DNA of 8,824 bases from Bordetella parapertussis. Lineage in GTDB: Bacteria > Pseudomonadota > Gammaproteobacteria > Burkholderiales > SG8-41. The stretch's first letter is position 1; every line of letters begins with the position of its first letter. Below the pieces are notes generated by a model. That model saw only the letters and a program-made list of their open reading frames with translations, made no database searches and was not told the DNA's origin. The position numbers and the translations under genes are program-made. The stretch lies in the NCBI GenBank assembly GCA_945870465.1, contig CAMBSS010000170.1:1-8824 (forward strand), written 5' to 3'. This document shows, piece after piece, positions 1 through 6,206 of this stretch.

Positions 1-164
1 ACGATGACCCGCACGTCTTCACGCAGGTCGAGTGCAGGCAGCAGCGCCGTCAGTTCGAGGCGCAACTGGGTATTGAGCGAATTCATCGCCTCGGGGCGGT
101 TCAACGTGACGACGGCGACGCCGTTGTCGACCGTAAGGAGGTGGAGCGGCGCGGTAGCATTCAT
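1..164 (-). CDS. Enoyl-CoA hydratase/isomerase family protein, N-terminal part (runs off left edge)
   Basis: Only the first 54 codons are present. The minus-strand reading from the ATG at 164 gives a crotonase-type N-terminus: a short strand, then VDNGVAVVTLNRPEAMNSLN at about residues 12-31, followed by an amphipathic helix and EDVRVIV just before the edge. The V-x-TLNRPE-x-NSLN pattern is the hallmark first strand and loop of enoyl-CoA hydratases and isomerases, which act on acyl-CoA thioesters in the cytoplasm. A Shine-Dalgarno sequence (GAGGAAA, plus-strand 171-177) lies 6 bases upstream and supports this start. The catalytic glutamates and oxyanion-hole residues lie outside the window, so hydratase, isomerase and CoA-ligase-associated variants cannot be told apart. 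The gene is divergent from the small repeat protein to its right. Confidence 0.85.
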   Translation of the reverse strand, partial: MNATAPLHLLTVDNGVAVVTLNRPEAMNSLNTQLRLELTALLPALDLREDVRVI

Positions 165-344
165 GGGGAATTTCCTCGATTGGAAGCCGGTAATTTCCAG
201 CTTAAATGTTTTTGAAAACAGGCATTTTACCCCCTGGCTCTGGGCGACACACTTCCTCACAATTGCTTGCAGACTGAAATCCGGCTTAGGCCAACAATGG
301 CTTCGCGTGCTGGACGGGTGTCCACACTTAACAGGAGAAAAGTC
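165..344. promoter_or_regulatory. Divergent intergenic region between crotonase and repeat-protein genes
   Basis: This 180-base spacer must carry start signals for both flanking genes. On the minus strand a TAAAAT hexamer (plus-strand 224-229) is a possible -10 for the crotonase gene, but I see no convincing -35 for it. On the plus strand TTGCTT near 262-267 is a weak -35 candidate whose matching -10 is poor. The Shine-Dalgarno of the plus-strand gene is AGGAGAAA at 332-339. I see no RNA gene or open reading frame worth calling here. Confidence 0.35.
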
Positions 345-689
345 ATGAACCAGAAACTGATCTGCACATTGATAGCCGGCTTGACGCTCGGCGTGAGCGC
401 GCCCGTTTTCGCCGAGCCCCACCGCGGCCATGACCGCCACAGCTCGCATTTTCGTGGCCACGACCGTCACGACTTTCGCGGCCATGGCCGTCACGACTTT
501 CGCGGCCATGATCGTTACGGGTACCGCGGCTATTCGCCCCGTCCCGTCGTCGTCTACGAGCGGCCGTATGTGGTGCAGCGCCCCGTGTATGTCGAACAGC
601 CGGTATACCAGTCGCAGCAGAGTCAAGGCATAGGCGCCATCATCGGCGCCGCGATCGGCGGCATCTACGACAGCCGTCAGCAGTATTAA
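345..689 (+). CDS. Small secreted His/Arg/Gly-repeat protein with C-terminal glycine zipper
   Basis: The protein is 114 residues. The start at 345 is fixed by AGGAGAAA 5 bases upstream and by the signal peptide that follows it: MNQK, a hydrophobic stretch, then APVFA with likely cleavage after A23. Residues 24-63 are extremely rich in H, R, G and D and contain three tandem 8-residue units of the type FRGHDRHD (residues 36-59). Then comes a proline/tyrosine/valine segment with repeated PVYV and RPVY-like steps (residues 64-90), and finally GIGAIIGAAIGG (about 95-106), a glycine-zipper-like hydrophobic segment. Small envelope proteins with a low-complexity head and a glycine-zipper tail are common in proteobacteria and mostly uncharacterised. 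Periplasmic or outer-membrane location is inferred, and the His-rich part could bind metal, which is unproven. It is a single-gene unit ending in its own terminator. Confidence 0.8.
   Translation: MNQKLICTLIAGLTLGVSAPVFAEPHRGHDRHSSHFRGHDRHDFRGHGRHDFRGHDRYGYRGYSPRPVVVYERPYVVQRPVYVEQPVYQSQQSQGIGAIIGAAIGGIYDSRQQY
450..521 (+). repeat. Three in-frame 24-base tandem repeats encoding FRGHDRHD-type units
   Basis: The units lie at 450-473, 474-497 and 498-521 and encode FRGHDRHD, FRGHGRHD and FRGHDRYG. The first two units share most bases and the third has drifted at its 3' end. This points to expansion of the His/Arg-rich region by duplication within the gene. Confidence 0.85.
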
Positions 690-707
690 CCCGTAGTAGT
701 ATCAGTC

Positions 708-742
708 AGCAGCGCACGCCCGAGGGCGTGCGCTGCTTTTTT
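708..742 (+). terminator. Rho-independent terminator of the repeat-protein gene
   Basis: A perfect 13-bp stem (708-720 pairs with 725-737, AGCAGCGCACGCC) closes a CGAG tetraloop (721-724). It runs into six T residues at 737-742. It begins 18 bases after the stop codon of the upstream gene. On the opposite strand the hairpin is not followed by a T run, so it should act mainly on plus-strand transcripts and not clearly on the amidohydrolase message coming from the right. Confidence 0.93.
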
Positions 743-775
743 CTATGCGGGTAACGCAACTCCGCTTTCCCTCAA

Positions 776-1825
776 TCAGACCTCCAGCCGGTAAACCCGC
801 GCCGCCGTATCGCGGTACAGCGCCGCCTTGTCCGTCGCCGAACAACCCTTGGTGATGCGTTTCATCGCGTTCCACAGTTCGCCGTAGCCGCACGATTGCC
901 GGTCCGGCGGGAAATTGCTTTCCATCATGCAGCGCGCCGGCCCGAACAATTCGATGATGGCCTCGACGTAAGGCCGCCACGTCGCCGCGAGATCTTCCGA
1001 CGACGGCGGCATCTCGCGCAGGTGGAAATCCCAGTCGCAGTAGAGCATGCCCAGCCCGCCGATCTTCACGCTGAGATTGGGGAACTGCGCGAGGTTGCGC
1101 ATGTGCGCGTGCCAGATTTTGAAAACTTCGTCGCGCTTGCCGTCGTGCGGCGGGATGCCGAGCAGTCCGCCGCAGTGGTTCAGAATCACGTTAGCTTCGG
1201 GAAAAGCGCGCAGCAGGTCGGCAAGGTCGTCGAGCTGCGGATAGAACATCCACGCCTCGAACGACAGCTTCGACGCGGCAAGACGCGCAAAGCCTTTGCG
1301 GAACACCGGGTCCAGCATCAGGTGGCGCGCGACCTGGTGTCGGCCGAATTGCGCGGCTTTGCCGGAATCCCAGATGGTGCCGTAGCGTATGCCTTTGAAG
1401 CGGCCGTTGCCCGCCGCCACCAGCGCATCGAGCACCGGCTGCACTTTGTCGCCCAGCATCAGGTCCGCATGGCCGACGATGCCCGCGCACAAGCGCGTTT
1501 TGCCATAGTGGCCGCTGGCGCCGGCGGCCGCGACGCCGTTGACGAATTCGACTTCGCCGACGGGCTTCATTTCTTCCGGGCCATAGTTGCGGTACATCAC
1601 GCCGGCCTCGACGAACACCGTCGCGATGATGTTGTGCCCGCCGTTCACGTCTGCTGACAATTCGTGTATCAGATAGCGGCCGCGCTGGTCGTCCCATACA
1701 TGATGGTGCGGATCGATGATCGGCAGTTCCGGCTCGAGCGCCGGCTCGCTGCGCAAATTCGTCCATGCCACCGCTTCGGCGAGCGTGCGATAGCCGTGGC
1801 CGCGAAATTCATAAGGTTTGATCAA
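776..1825 (-). CDS. Amidohydrolase-2 family metal-dependent hydrolase (TIM barrel)
   Basis: The protein is 349 residues, a typical length for the amidohydrolase-related (PF04909-type) family. These are cytoplasmic TIM-barrel enzymes that hydrolyse or decarboxylate carboxylated rings and lactones. Strand 1 carries the metal motif IIDPHHHVWDD, with H40 and H42 as the HxH pair. H217 in ILNHCGG fits a later metal-ligand histidine, and D308 in MMESNFPPDRQ fits the C-terminal strand-8 aspartate. The start is TTG, not ATG: AGGAG at plus-strand 1833-1837 lies 7 bases upstream and no in-frame ATG follows until residue 78, which would remove the HxH. Relatives include 2-pyrone-4,6-dicarboxylate lactonase, sulfomuconolactone hydrolase and ACMSD-like decarboxylases, and the exact reaction cannot be fixed from sequence. 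It is transcribed alone, divergent from the lipoprotein gene. Confidence 0.9.
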   Translation of the reverse strand: MIKPYEFRGHGYRTLAEAVAWTNLRSEPALEPELPIIDPHHHVWDDQRGRYLIHELSADVNGGHNIIATVFVEAGVMYRNYGPEEMKPVGEVEFVNGVAAAGASGHYGKTRLCAGIVGHADLMLGDKVQPVLDALVAAGNGRFKGIRYGTIWDSGKAAQFGRHQVARHLMLDPVFRKGFARLAASKLSFEAWMFYPQLDDLADLLRAFPEANVILNHCGGLLGIPPHDGKRDEVFKIWHAHMRNLAQFPNLSVKIGGLGMLYCDWDFHLREMPPSSEDLAATWRPYVEAIIELFGPARCMMESNFPPDRQSCGYGELWNAMKRITKGCSATDKAALYRDTAARVYRLEV

Positions 1826-1997
1826 ATCGATTCTCCTCGTTCAATTGCAATGGCTTACAGCGAATTATGCGGGAATATTGTAGCGATGATTGCCCGCTGC
1901 CGAGACATTCCGGCCGTGCCTGCCCCTCTCGCGTTGTAAATCCCGCTTCGATGTGCTATTTCTCAAACATACTGCAGCTTGGGCATCACCACAATTC
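1826..1997. promoter_or_regulatory. Divergent promoter region, amidohydrolase and lipoprotein genes
   Basis: On the minus strand TACAAT (plus-strand 1877-1882) is a good -10 match about 52 bases before the amidohydrolase start, though its -35 is weak. On the plus strand TTGTAA (1934-1939) and TATTTC (1957-1962) are separated by 17 bases and form a weak candidate promoter for the lipoprotein gene. The amidohydrolase Shine-Dalgarno (plus-strand 1833-1837) decides its unusual TTG start. I saw no clear operator palindrome. Confidence 0.4.
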
Positions 1998-2435
1998 ATG
2001 CTCCGCATTCTCCTGATCACCTCCGTTTTTCTCCTGGCCGCAGCGATAGCCGGCTGCGGGCCTGCGCCAGAATCCTCGCACGACACCCGCGCCGTTCAGG
2101 TGGCAGACAAACCCGAGGTAGCCCCCGAACAAATCATCAAAGACGTCGTCGGCAGCGTGGTTCGTATTTCCGATGCGGCGGGAACCGGCCCGGCCGACGA
2201 ATGGACATTCGAGATCGACGAATTCAAGCAGGTCGAAATACTGGAAAGCCGGCGGTCCGGCAATCAGCTCACGGTGCTCGTTCATATGACAACGCGCAAC
2301 AACCCGAAGCCGGAAGAAAATTCCATCCAGGTCGCCGGCAAGCTGCGGCTGCGCTACGAGCTGAAGAACGGCAAGTGGATACTCGACGGCATCGAGAACC
2401 TGACGTTCCAGTACTCGATCGGCGTAGCCACCTGA
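1998..2435 (+). CDS. Small lipoprotein of unknown function
   Basis: The protein is 145 residues. The N-terminus MLRILLITSVFLLAAAIAGC is a lipoprotein signal with a lipobox (IAGC, cysteine at residue 20), so the mature protein should be lipid-anchored in the envelope. An acidic, proline-containing linker (about 21-42) precedes a soluble domain. From about residue 65 this has alternating strand-like segments, including WTFEIDEFKQVEI, LTVLVHMTTRN and a closing LRYELKNGKWILDGIENL. That architecture recalls small cystatin/NTF2-like beta-rich folds, but I cannot assign a family. The ATG at 1998 is chosen because it places the signal peptide at the N-terminus. There is no strong Shine-Dalgarno, and the only longer in-frame start (TTG at 1890) would bury the signal. 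The gene converges on the metallopeptidase gene with a single base between the stop codons. Confidence 0.78.
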   Translation: MLRILLITSVFLLAAAIAGCGPAPESSHDTRAVQVADKPEVAPEQIIKDVVGSVVRISDAAGTGPADEWTFEIDEFKQVEILESRRSGNQLTVLVHMTTRNNPKPEENSIQVAGKLRLRYELKNGKWILDGIENLTFQYSIGVAT

Positions 2436-2436
2436 A

Positions 2437-3096
2437 TTACTTGCGCGGCGCTCCGGCGCGGCGCGTGAGCAGCCCGTTGGGCTCGGCGACTCCACGCATG
2501 CGGATGCACTGCGCGTCGGTGAGCCGCGTGCTACTCGGCGATGTTTCAGCACGCATCAGATTGTCCGCCGCTTCGCTGTGGTCGCCGTTGTCGGACAGCA
2601 CGTGCACCAGCTCGTGCGCGAGCGCAAGCGGCAGATCGCGAGCGCCATAGGCGAACCAGATGGTGTTGGCGAGTTCGGGGCGCGTCTTTGCGTTGCTCAG
2701 GCCGATTGCCTCCGCGTCGTAGGCAGGCTCGCTGTACGTATCGTCGACAAAGAATAGCGCCGGCTTCGCGACAGTTATCTCGCGCAGCAGCTCGCGCGCC
2801 ACCGGTGTGGAGTAGTAACGAAATTTGAGCGGCGCTTCCAGCACCCTGAGTTCGACCGCGGCGACCGCGATGCCGCATTGCGCCAGCAGCGGCAGCGCAT
2901 CCAGCGTGGCCGCCACGATGTCGGCGGTCTGCCAGCGCGTGCCCTTGAATGTGTAAATGGAAAGCCGGAGCTCGTGCGACGCCGCGGGCAGTAGCGCCTT
3001 TGGCAGCTCGCGCGTTTCGATCACACGCACCGACTCGGCGGCGAGCGCCGCCGTGCTGAACGCGATCAGCAGCAGCGCAAGGAACTTACTCCGCAA
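2437..3096 (-). CDS. Secreted zincin-like metallopeptidase (HExxH)
   Basis: The protein is 219 residues. It begins with a signal peptide (MRSKFLALLLIAFSTAALAA, cleavage near A20). The key motif is AHELVHVLSDNGDH at residues 160-173: H161, E162 and H165 form an HExxH zinc site, with D169, D172 or H173 as a possible third ligand. NLM at 179-181 resembles the Met-turn of metzincins. Spacing to the third ligand (HExxHx7H) is longer than the metzincin HExxHxxGxxH/D, so I call it only zincin-like. A C-terminal LTDAQCIRMR follows. Start: TTG at 3096, inside the end of the upstream dioxygenase gene (11-base overlap), with a weak GAAGG-type Shine-Dalgarno. Translational coupling to the dioxygenase is likely. 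Export to the periplasm is inferred; the substrate is unknown. Its presence downstream of dioxygenases may be a regulatory convenience rather than a shared pathway. Confidence 0.75.
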   Translation of the reverse strand: MRSKFLALLLIAFSTAALAAESVRVIETRELPKALLPAASHELRLSIYTFKGTRWQTADIVAATLDALPLLAQCGIAVAAVELRVLEAPLKFRYYSTPVARELLREITVAKPALFFVDDTYSEPAYDAEAIGLSNAKTRPELANTIWFAYGARDLPLALAHELVHVLSDNGDHSEAADNLMRAETSPSSTRLTDAQCIRMRGVAEPNGLLTRRAGAPRK

Positions 3097-3958
3097 TCGT
3101 CGGGCCTTCGCCGGCGACCGTCGTGCGGTGCAGGATGCGCGCGTGCTCGGAGATCTTGTAGGGCCGCGCGCGGTGCAGCGCGGCGCGGTTGTCGTACATC
3201 ACCAGGTCGCCAACCTTCCAGTGGTGAAGGTAGGTGAATTTTTCCTGGGTGGCGAATTCCAGCAGCTCTTTTAACAGTGCGTTGCCCCCCTCCTCCGGCA
3301 TGCCGCGGATGTGCGATGCATGCGAGCCGACGTACAACGCCTTGCGCCCGTTGAACGGATTGGCACGGATAATCGCCTGCGGCACCGGCGGGAAGCGCTT
3401 GTCTTCTTCTTCGTTGGTGAGCTGGTAGCCGCCGTTGCGGCGCGAATACGCGTAGTGGTGTATCGCAACCTTGTCCTCGAGCTCGAGTTTGCGCGATTCG
3501 GGCAATGCATCGTAGGCGGCGCGCAGGCTCGCGAACTGGGTATCGCCGCCGTCGGGCGGTAATTTGCGCGCGTGCAGCAGCGATGCTTTCGCCGGCACGC
3601 GCTTGAACGAACTGTCGGAATGCCAGTTGCGCTGGCCGAGGCGATAGAGCACGCGCGGATCGTCGGGCGCCATCAGCTTGCCGTTCGGATCGAGGTTGGT
3701 GATCTGGGAGACGTGCTTGACCTGGAAATTGTTGGCGATATGTCCCTGCGTTTTCTCGAGGTCGCCGAAACGGCGGCTGAATGCGATCTGCGCGTCATCG
3801 TCCAAGTCCTGCCGCGGGAAAACCAGAATGGAATAAGTCTCGAACGCCTTCTCGATTTCGGCGAAGGTCGCGTCGTCGAGGTTTTTCAGATCGACGCCGG
3901 TTATTTCGGCGCCGAAAACCGGCGTCAGCGGCCGGACTGTGATTGTAATTGTTGCCAT
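3086..3958 (-). CDS. TauD/TfdA family Fe(II)/2-oxoglutarate-dependent dioxygenase (TfdA-like)
   Basis: The protein is 290 residues and full length for the family. These cytoplasmic double-stranded beta-helix enzymes couple decarboxylation of 2-oxoglutarate to hydroxylation of a substrate, often releasing a sulfonate, sulfate, amine or phenol fragment. Visible active site: H113 and D115 in NWHSDSSF, the distal histidine H262 in DNRAALHR, T140 in GGDTQF, and R274 in ARILHRTT for the 2-oxoglutarate carboxylate. From memory, the numbering is nearly the same as in the 2,4-D dioxygenase TfdA (H113, D115, H262, T141, R274). The N-terminus has the usual FGAEITGVDL. The start ATG at 3958 follows AAGGAAGAAG (plus-strand 3960-3969). 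It is the middle gene of a minus-strand run, 157 bases after the second dioxygenase and overlapping the metallopeptidase. The substrate cannot be assigned; taurine, alkylsulfate, aryloxyacetate and other acids are all possible. Confidence 0.92.
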   Translation of the reverse strand: MATITITVRPLTPVFGAEITGVDLKNLDDATFAEIEKAFETYSILVFPRQDLDDDAQIAFSRRFGDLEKTQGHIANNFQVKHVSQITNLDPNGKLMAPDDPRVLYRLGQRNWHSDSSFKRVPAKASLLHARKLPPDGGDTQFASLRAAYDALPESRKLELEDKVAIHHYAYSRRNGGYQLTNEEEDKRFPPVPQAIIRANPFNGRKALYVGSHASHIRGMPEEGGNALLKELLEFATQEKFTYLHHWKVGDLVMYDNRAALHRARPYKISEHARILHRTTVAGEGPTIAE

Positions 3959-3991
3959 CTCTTCTTCCTTAAATTACTACCAATCTTGAAC

Positions 3992-4063
3992 CGCGAAGGA
4001 CGCAAAGGGCGCGAAGGAAAACTCCAGCATTCTTTGACGTGGACTTCCTTTGCGTCCTTCGCG
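3992..4063. repeat. 17-bp perfect inverted repeat made of 9-base tandem units
   Basis: The arms CGCGAAGGACGCAAAGG (3992-4008) and its exact complement (4047-4063) are separated by 38 bases. The left arm is itself three tandem 9-mers: CGCGAAGGA (3992-4000), CGCAAAGGG (4001-4009) and CGCGAAGGA (4010-4018). The right arm, read on the minus strand, is two more, CGCGAAGGA (4063-4055) and CGCAAAGGA (4054-4046). A related decamer, CCGCAAAGGA on the minus strand, lies at 4091-4100. The element sits between two co-oriented dioxygenase genes and would be transcribed, so it could fold in the message. It resembles intergenic repeats I have seen in proteobacterial genomes, but I cannot confirm this without a search. 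No transposase or target-site duplication is visible. Confidence 0.85.
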
Positions 4064-4080
4064 TACCCCTCAAGGGGGTA
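4064..4080. other. Short hairpin next to the inverted repeat
   Basis: TACCCC (4064-4069) can pair with GGGGTA (4075-4080) around a 5-base loop, directly abutting the right arm of the larger inverted repeat. No T run follows on either strand, so it is not a standard terminator. It may stabilise or pause the dioxygenase transcript, which is inference only. Confidence 0.5.
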
Positions 4081-4115
4081 TTAAAGTGAATCCTTTGCGG
4101 TAAACGCTTTTGACC

Positions 4116-5063
4116 TTATCTTGAAACCTGCGCGGCGAGGTAGCGCTGCCCGCGCGGATGCGGCGCCATTTCCGCCGCGACATCGCGTGCCGGACGCTTG
4201 CCGTCGCGCGCCTGCGCGCGGTGCATGATGCGGCGGCCCTGCGGATCGAACGGGTCGCGGTGATGCATGACGCAGCGGTTGTCCCACACCGCCACGTCGC
4301 CGACGCGCCATTGATGGTGCCACGCCAGAAAATCCTGCGTGGCGTGCGCCCACAACGTGTCGAGCAGCGCTTCCGACTCCGCAACCTCCAGCCCTTGGAT
4401 ATAAGCGTTGCGCCGCCGGCCCAGATACAGCGCATTGCGTTTGGTTTCCGGATGCGTGCGTATCAGCGGATGCGTAGCACCCGGGCATTTGCGCACGTCG
4501 GTTACCGGCGTGAAGCCCTCACGCAGCTCGCCGCCCGCGGTGTAAGTGATGTCCTGGTTCGCCGTCAGCTTATCGATACGGCTGCGCATTTCCGGCGGCA
4601 AAGTCTCCAGCGCCAGATACATATTGGAGAAACCGGTGTTGCCGCCCGCGGGCGGAATCTCCCGCGCCTGCAGCACGCTCGCCGACGGCGGCTGGTCGCG
4701 GTAGGACGTATCGGAGTGCCATAGCACCTCGTCGTCGCCGAGCCCGCCGATCGGCACGCCTTTCTCGCGAATGTTCGAAATCACGGAAATATGCTTGTTA
4801 TAGCGCGGCGCCTGTCCCTTGCTGACGATGGGCACCTCGTCGAGCACGCCGAAGCGGGAGCTGAAAGCCGTCAGGTCGTCATCGCCGATCTGCTGCCCGC
4901 GTATCACGATCACCAGATGATCCAGCCACGCCGCGTGGATGGCGGCGAAAGCAGCATCGTCGAGACGGCGCAGATCGACGCCCGTCACATAGGCGCCGAG
5001 TGCGTACTGCAGCGGCTCGACCTTGATGCCGGCAGAAGTCTGCGGGATTACGGTTGCGGTCAT
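4116..5063 (-). CDS. TauD/TfdA family Fe(II)/2-oxoglutarate-dependent dioxygenase (second copy)
   Basis: The protein is 315 residues. It has the full family active site: H116 and D118 in LWHSDTSYRD, distal H267 in DNRCVMHHRD, T143 in GGNTGF, and R278 in GRRIMHRA for 2-oxoglutarate. The N-terminus carries the usual ALGAYVTGVDLRRLDD. It differs clearly from the neighbouring 290-residue dioxygenase, with a longer, arginine-rich C-terminal tail (about residues 284-315), so this is an old paralogue pair or independent recruitment rather than a recent duplication. The start at 5063 is well supported by GGAGGAG (plus-strand 5066-5072) 2 bases before the AA of the leader. It is the first gene of the likely minus-strand unit 5063-2437 (two dioxygenases and a metallopeptidase) and is divergent from the first Bug receptor, which suggests shared control. 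Substrate unknown. Confidence 0.92.
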   Translation of the reverse strand: MTATVIPQTSAGIKVEPLQYALGAYVTGVDLRRLDDAAFAAIHAAWLDHLVIVIRGQQIGDDDLTAFSSRFGVLDEVPIVSKGQAPRYNKHISVISNIREKGVPIGGLGDDEVLWHSDTSYRDQPPSASVLQAREIPPAGGNTGFSNMYLALETLPPEMRSRIDKLTANQDITYTAGGELREGFTPVTDVRKCPGATHPLIRTHPETKRNALYLGRRRNAYIQGLEVAESEALLDTLWAHATQDFLAWHHQWRVGDVAVWDNRCVMHHRDPFDPQGRRIMHRAQARDGKRPARDVAAEMAPHPRGQRYLAAQVSR

Positions 5064-5189
5064 TTCTCCTCCATACTATTGTGGCAGCGCAACTGGAAAA
5101 CATGCTCGATGGCTGCCGGCCGGATTTGCCTCTATGATAGCGCATTACACTGCCATTCAAAAAATGCGTACCAACCTGAAGGGGAAAGA
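5064..5189. promoter_or_regulatory. Divergent promoter region, second dioxygenase and first Bug receptor
   Basis: The 126-base region holds CTCTATGATAG at 5130-5140. On the plus strand its TATGAT (5133-5138) is a good -10 for the Bug gene, although the -35 (TGGCTG, 17 bases upstream) is weak. On the minus strand the same block reads TATCAT (plus-strand 5134-5139), with TTGAAT (plus-strand 5155-5160) 15 bases upstream, so the element may serve both directions. CTATGATAG is a near-perfect palindrome about a central G. The Bug Shine-Dalgarno is AAGGGGAAAG at 5179-5188. Confidence 0.5.
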
Positions 5190-6206
5190 ATGAATCGCTG
5201 CAACCCGCGAGTAGCTGCTACTCGAAATCATTTTGTGCGCGCTGCGCTCGCTCTCGCCTGCTTGCTCGCCGCAGCACCCCTCGCCGCCGCGGACTGGAAG
5301 CCGGCGAACCAGATCGAGATCGTGATTCCGAATTCCCCAGGCGGCGGCAACGACGCGGTCGGGCGACTGCTGCAAAAGCTGCTGCAGGACCGCAAGCTGA
5401 TTCCGACGCCCGCCATCGTGTCCAACAAGCCGGCCGGCGGCGGCAGCGCGACGCTGGCCTTTCTCGGGCAAAAGCCGAACGACCCGCACTTCCTGTCGGT
5501 GGTATCGATCACCCAGCAACTGAACTACATCACCGGCACGCAAACGCAAAGCTACCGCGACTTCACGCCGCTGGCGACTATGATCGGCGATTTCATCGGC
5601 TTTGCGGTGCGCGCCGATTCGCCCATCACCTCGGGCAAAGACCTGCTCGAACGCCTAAGGAAGGATCCGTCATCACTCTCCGCGGGCATCACCGCGCTCG
5701 GCGGCAATAACCACATCGCCTATGTGCTGGCGGCGCGTTCCGGCGGCGTCGACACGAAAAAGCTGAAGGCGCCGGTGTTCCAGTCGTCGGGCGACTCGAT
5801 GACGGCGCTGCTTGGCGGCCATATCGACATGCATATCGGCAGCGTCGGCCCGCTCGCCAAGCAGCTCGAAGCCGGCAAGGTGCGCATTCTCGCGATTACA
5901 TCGGACCACCGCATCAGCGGGCAGCTCGCTGCCATCCCGACCTGGAAAGAGCAAGGCATCGCCGGCACGTTCAACACCTGGCGCGGTTTCTGGGCGCCGA
6001 AGGGACTTACTGCCGAGCAGACCGCCTACTGGAACGACGTGTTCGAAAAACTCTCGCGCGACCCGCAATGGAAGGAGAACCTCGCGCAGAACCTGTGGGA
6101 GAACGATTACCGCAACAGCCGCGACACGCTCAAGTATCTCGATGCGCTGCACGTCGAGCTGCGCGATGTGCTGAAAGACCTCGGGCTGGCAAAAAAACTG
6201 GATTAA
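5190..6206 (+). CDS. Bug/TctC-type tripartite tricarboxylate transporter solute-binding receptor
   Basis: The protein is 338 residues, usual for the family. An exported N-terminus (NHFVRAALALACLLAAAPLAAA, cleavage near A34) leads into DWKPANQIEIVIPNSPGGGNDAVGRL (residues 35-60), the Bug first-lobe ligand loop. NKPAGGGSATLAFL (79-92) matches the TctC-like subgroup rather than the more common PFPPGG/IPYKG group. Such proteins bind carboxylated small molecules in the periplasm and hand them to a TctA/TctB permease, or work as orphan receptors or sensors. No permease gene is in the window. The ATG at 5190 is favoured over upstream starts by the Shine-Dalgarno at 5179-5188 and the signal peptide. 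Divergent transcription from the dioxygenase pair suggests that its ligand may be their substrate or inducer. Its last 4 bases overlap the stop of the converging Bug gene. Confidence 0.93.
   Translation: MNRCNPRVAATRNHFVRAALALACLLAAAPLAAADWKPANQIEIVIPNSPGGGNDAVGRLLQKLLQDRKLIPTPAIVSNKPAGGGSATLAFLGQKPNDPHFLSVVSITQQLNYITGTQTQSYRDFTPLATMIGDFIGFAVRADSPITSGKDLLERLRKDPSSLSAGITALGGNNHIAYVLAARSGGVDTKKLKAPVFQSSGDSMTALLGGHIDMHIGSVGPLAKQLEAGKVRILAITSDHRISGQLAAIPTWKEQGIAGTFNTWRGFWAPKGLTAEQTAYWNDVFEKLSRDPQWKENLAQNLWENDYRNSRDTLKYLDALHVELRDVLKDLGLAKKLD

Noticed and set aside
4..348. Plus-strand 114-codon open frame at the left edge
   Set aside because: It is opposite a clear crotonase N-terminus and then runs through a non-coding spacer; Ser/Arg-rich shadow composition.
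450..521. CRISPR-like tandem repeats
   Set aside because: Units are contiguous, 24 bases, in frame within a gene and lack unique spacers.
896..1657. Plus-strand open frame (253 codons) opposite the amidohydrolase
   Set aside because: Shadow frame with biased His/Arg/Ala composition and no recognisable motif; the minus frame has clear metal-ligand motifs and a Shine-Dalgarno.
3992..4063. Insertion-sequence ends or MITE
   Set aside because: No transposase and no target duplication are visible, and the arms are composed of internal 9-base tandem units rather than transposon-like termini.
4064..4080. Intrinsic terminator after the second dioxygenase gene
   Set aside because: The stem is only 6 bp and is not followed by a T run on the minus strand.
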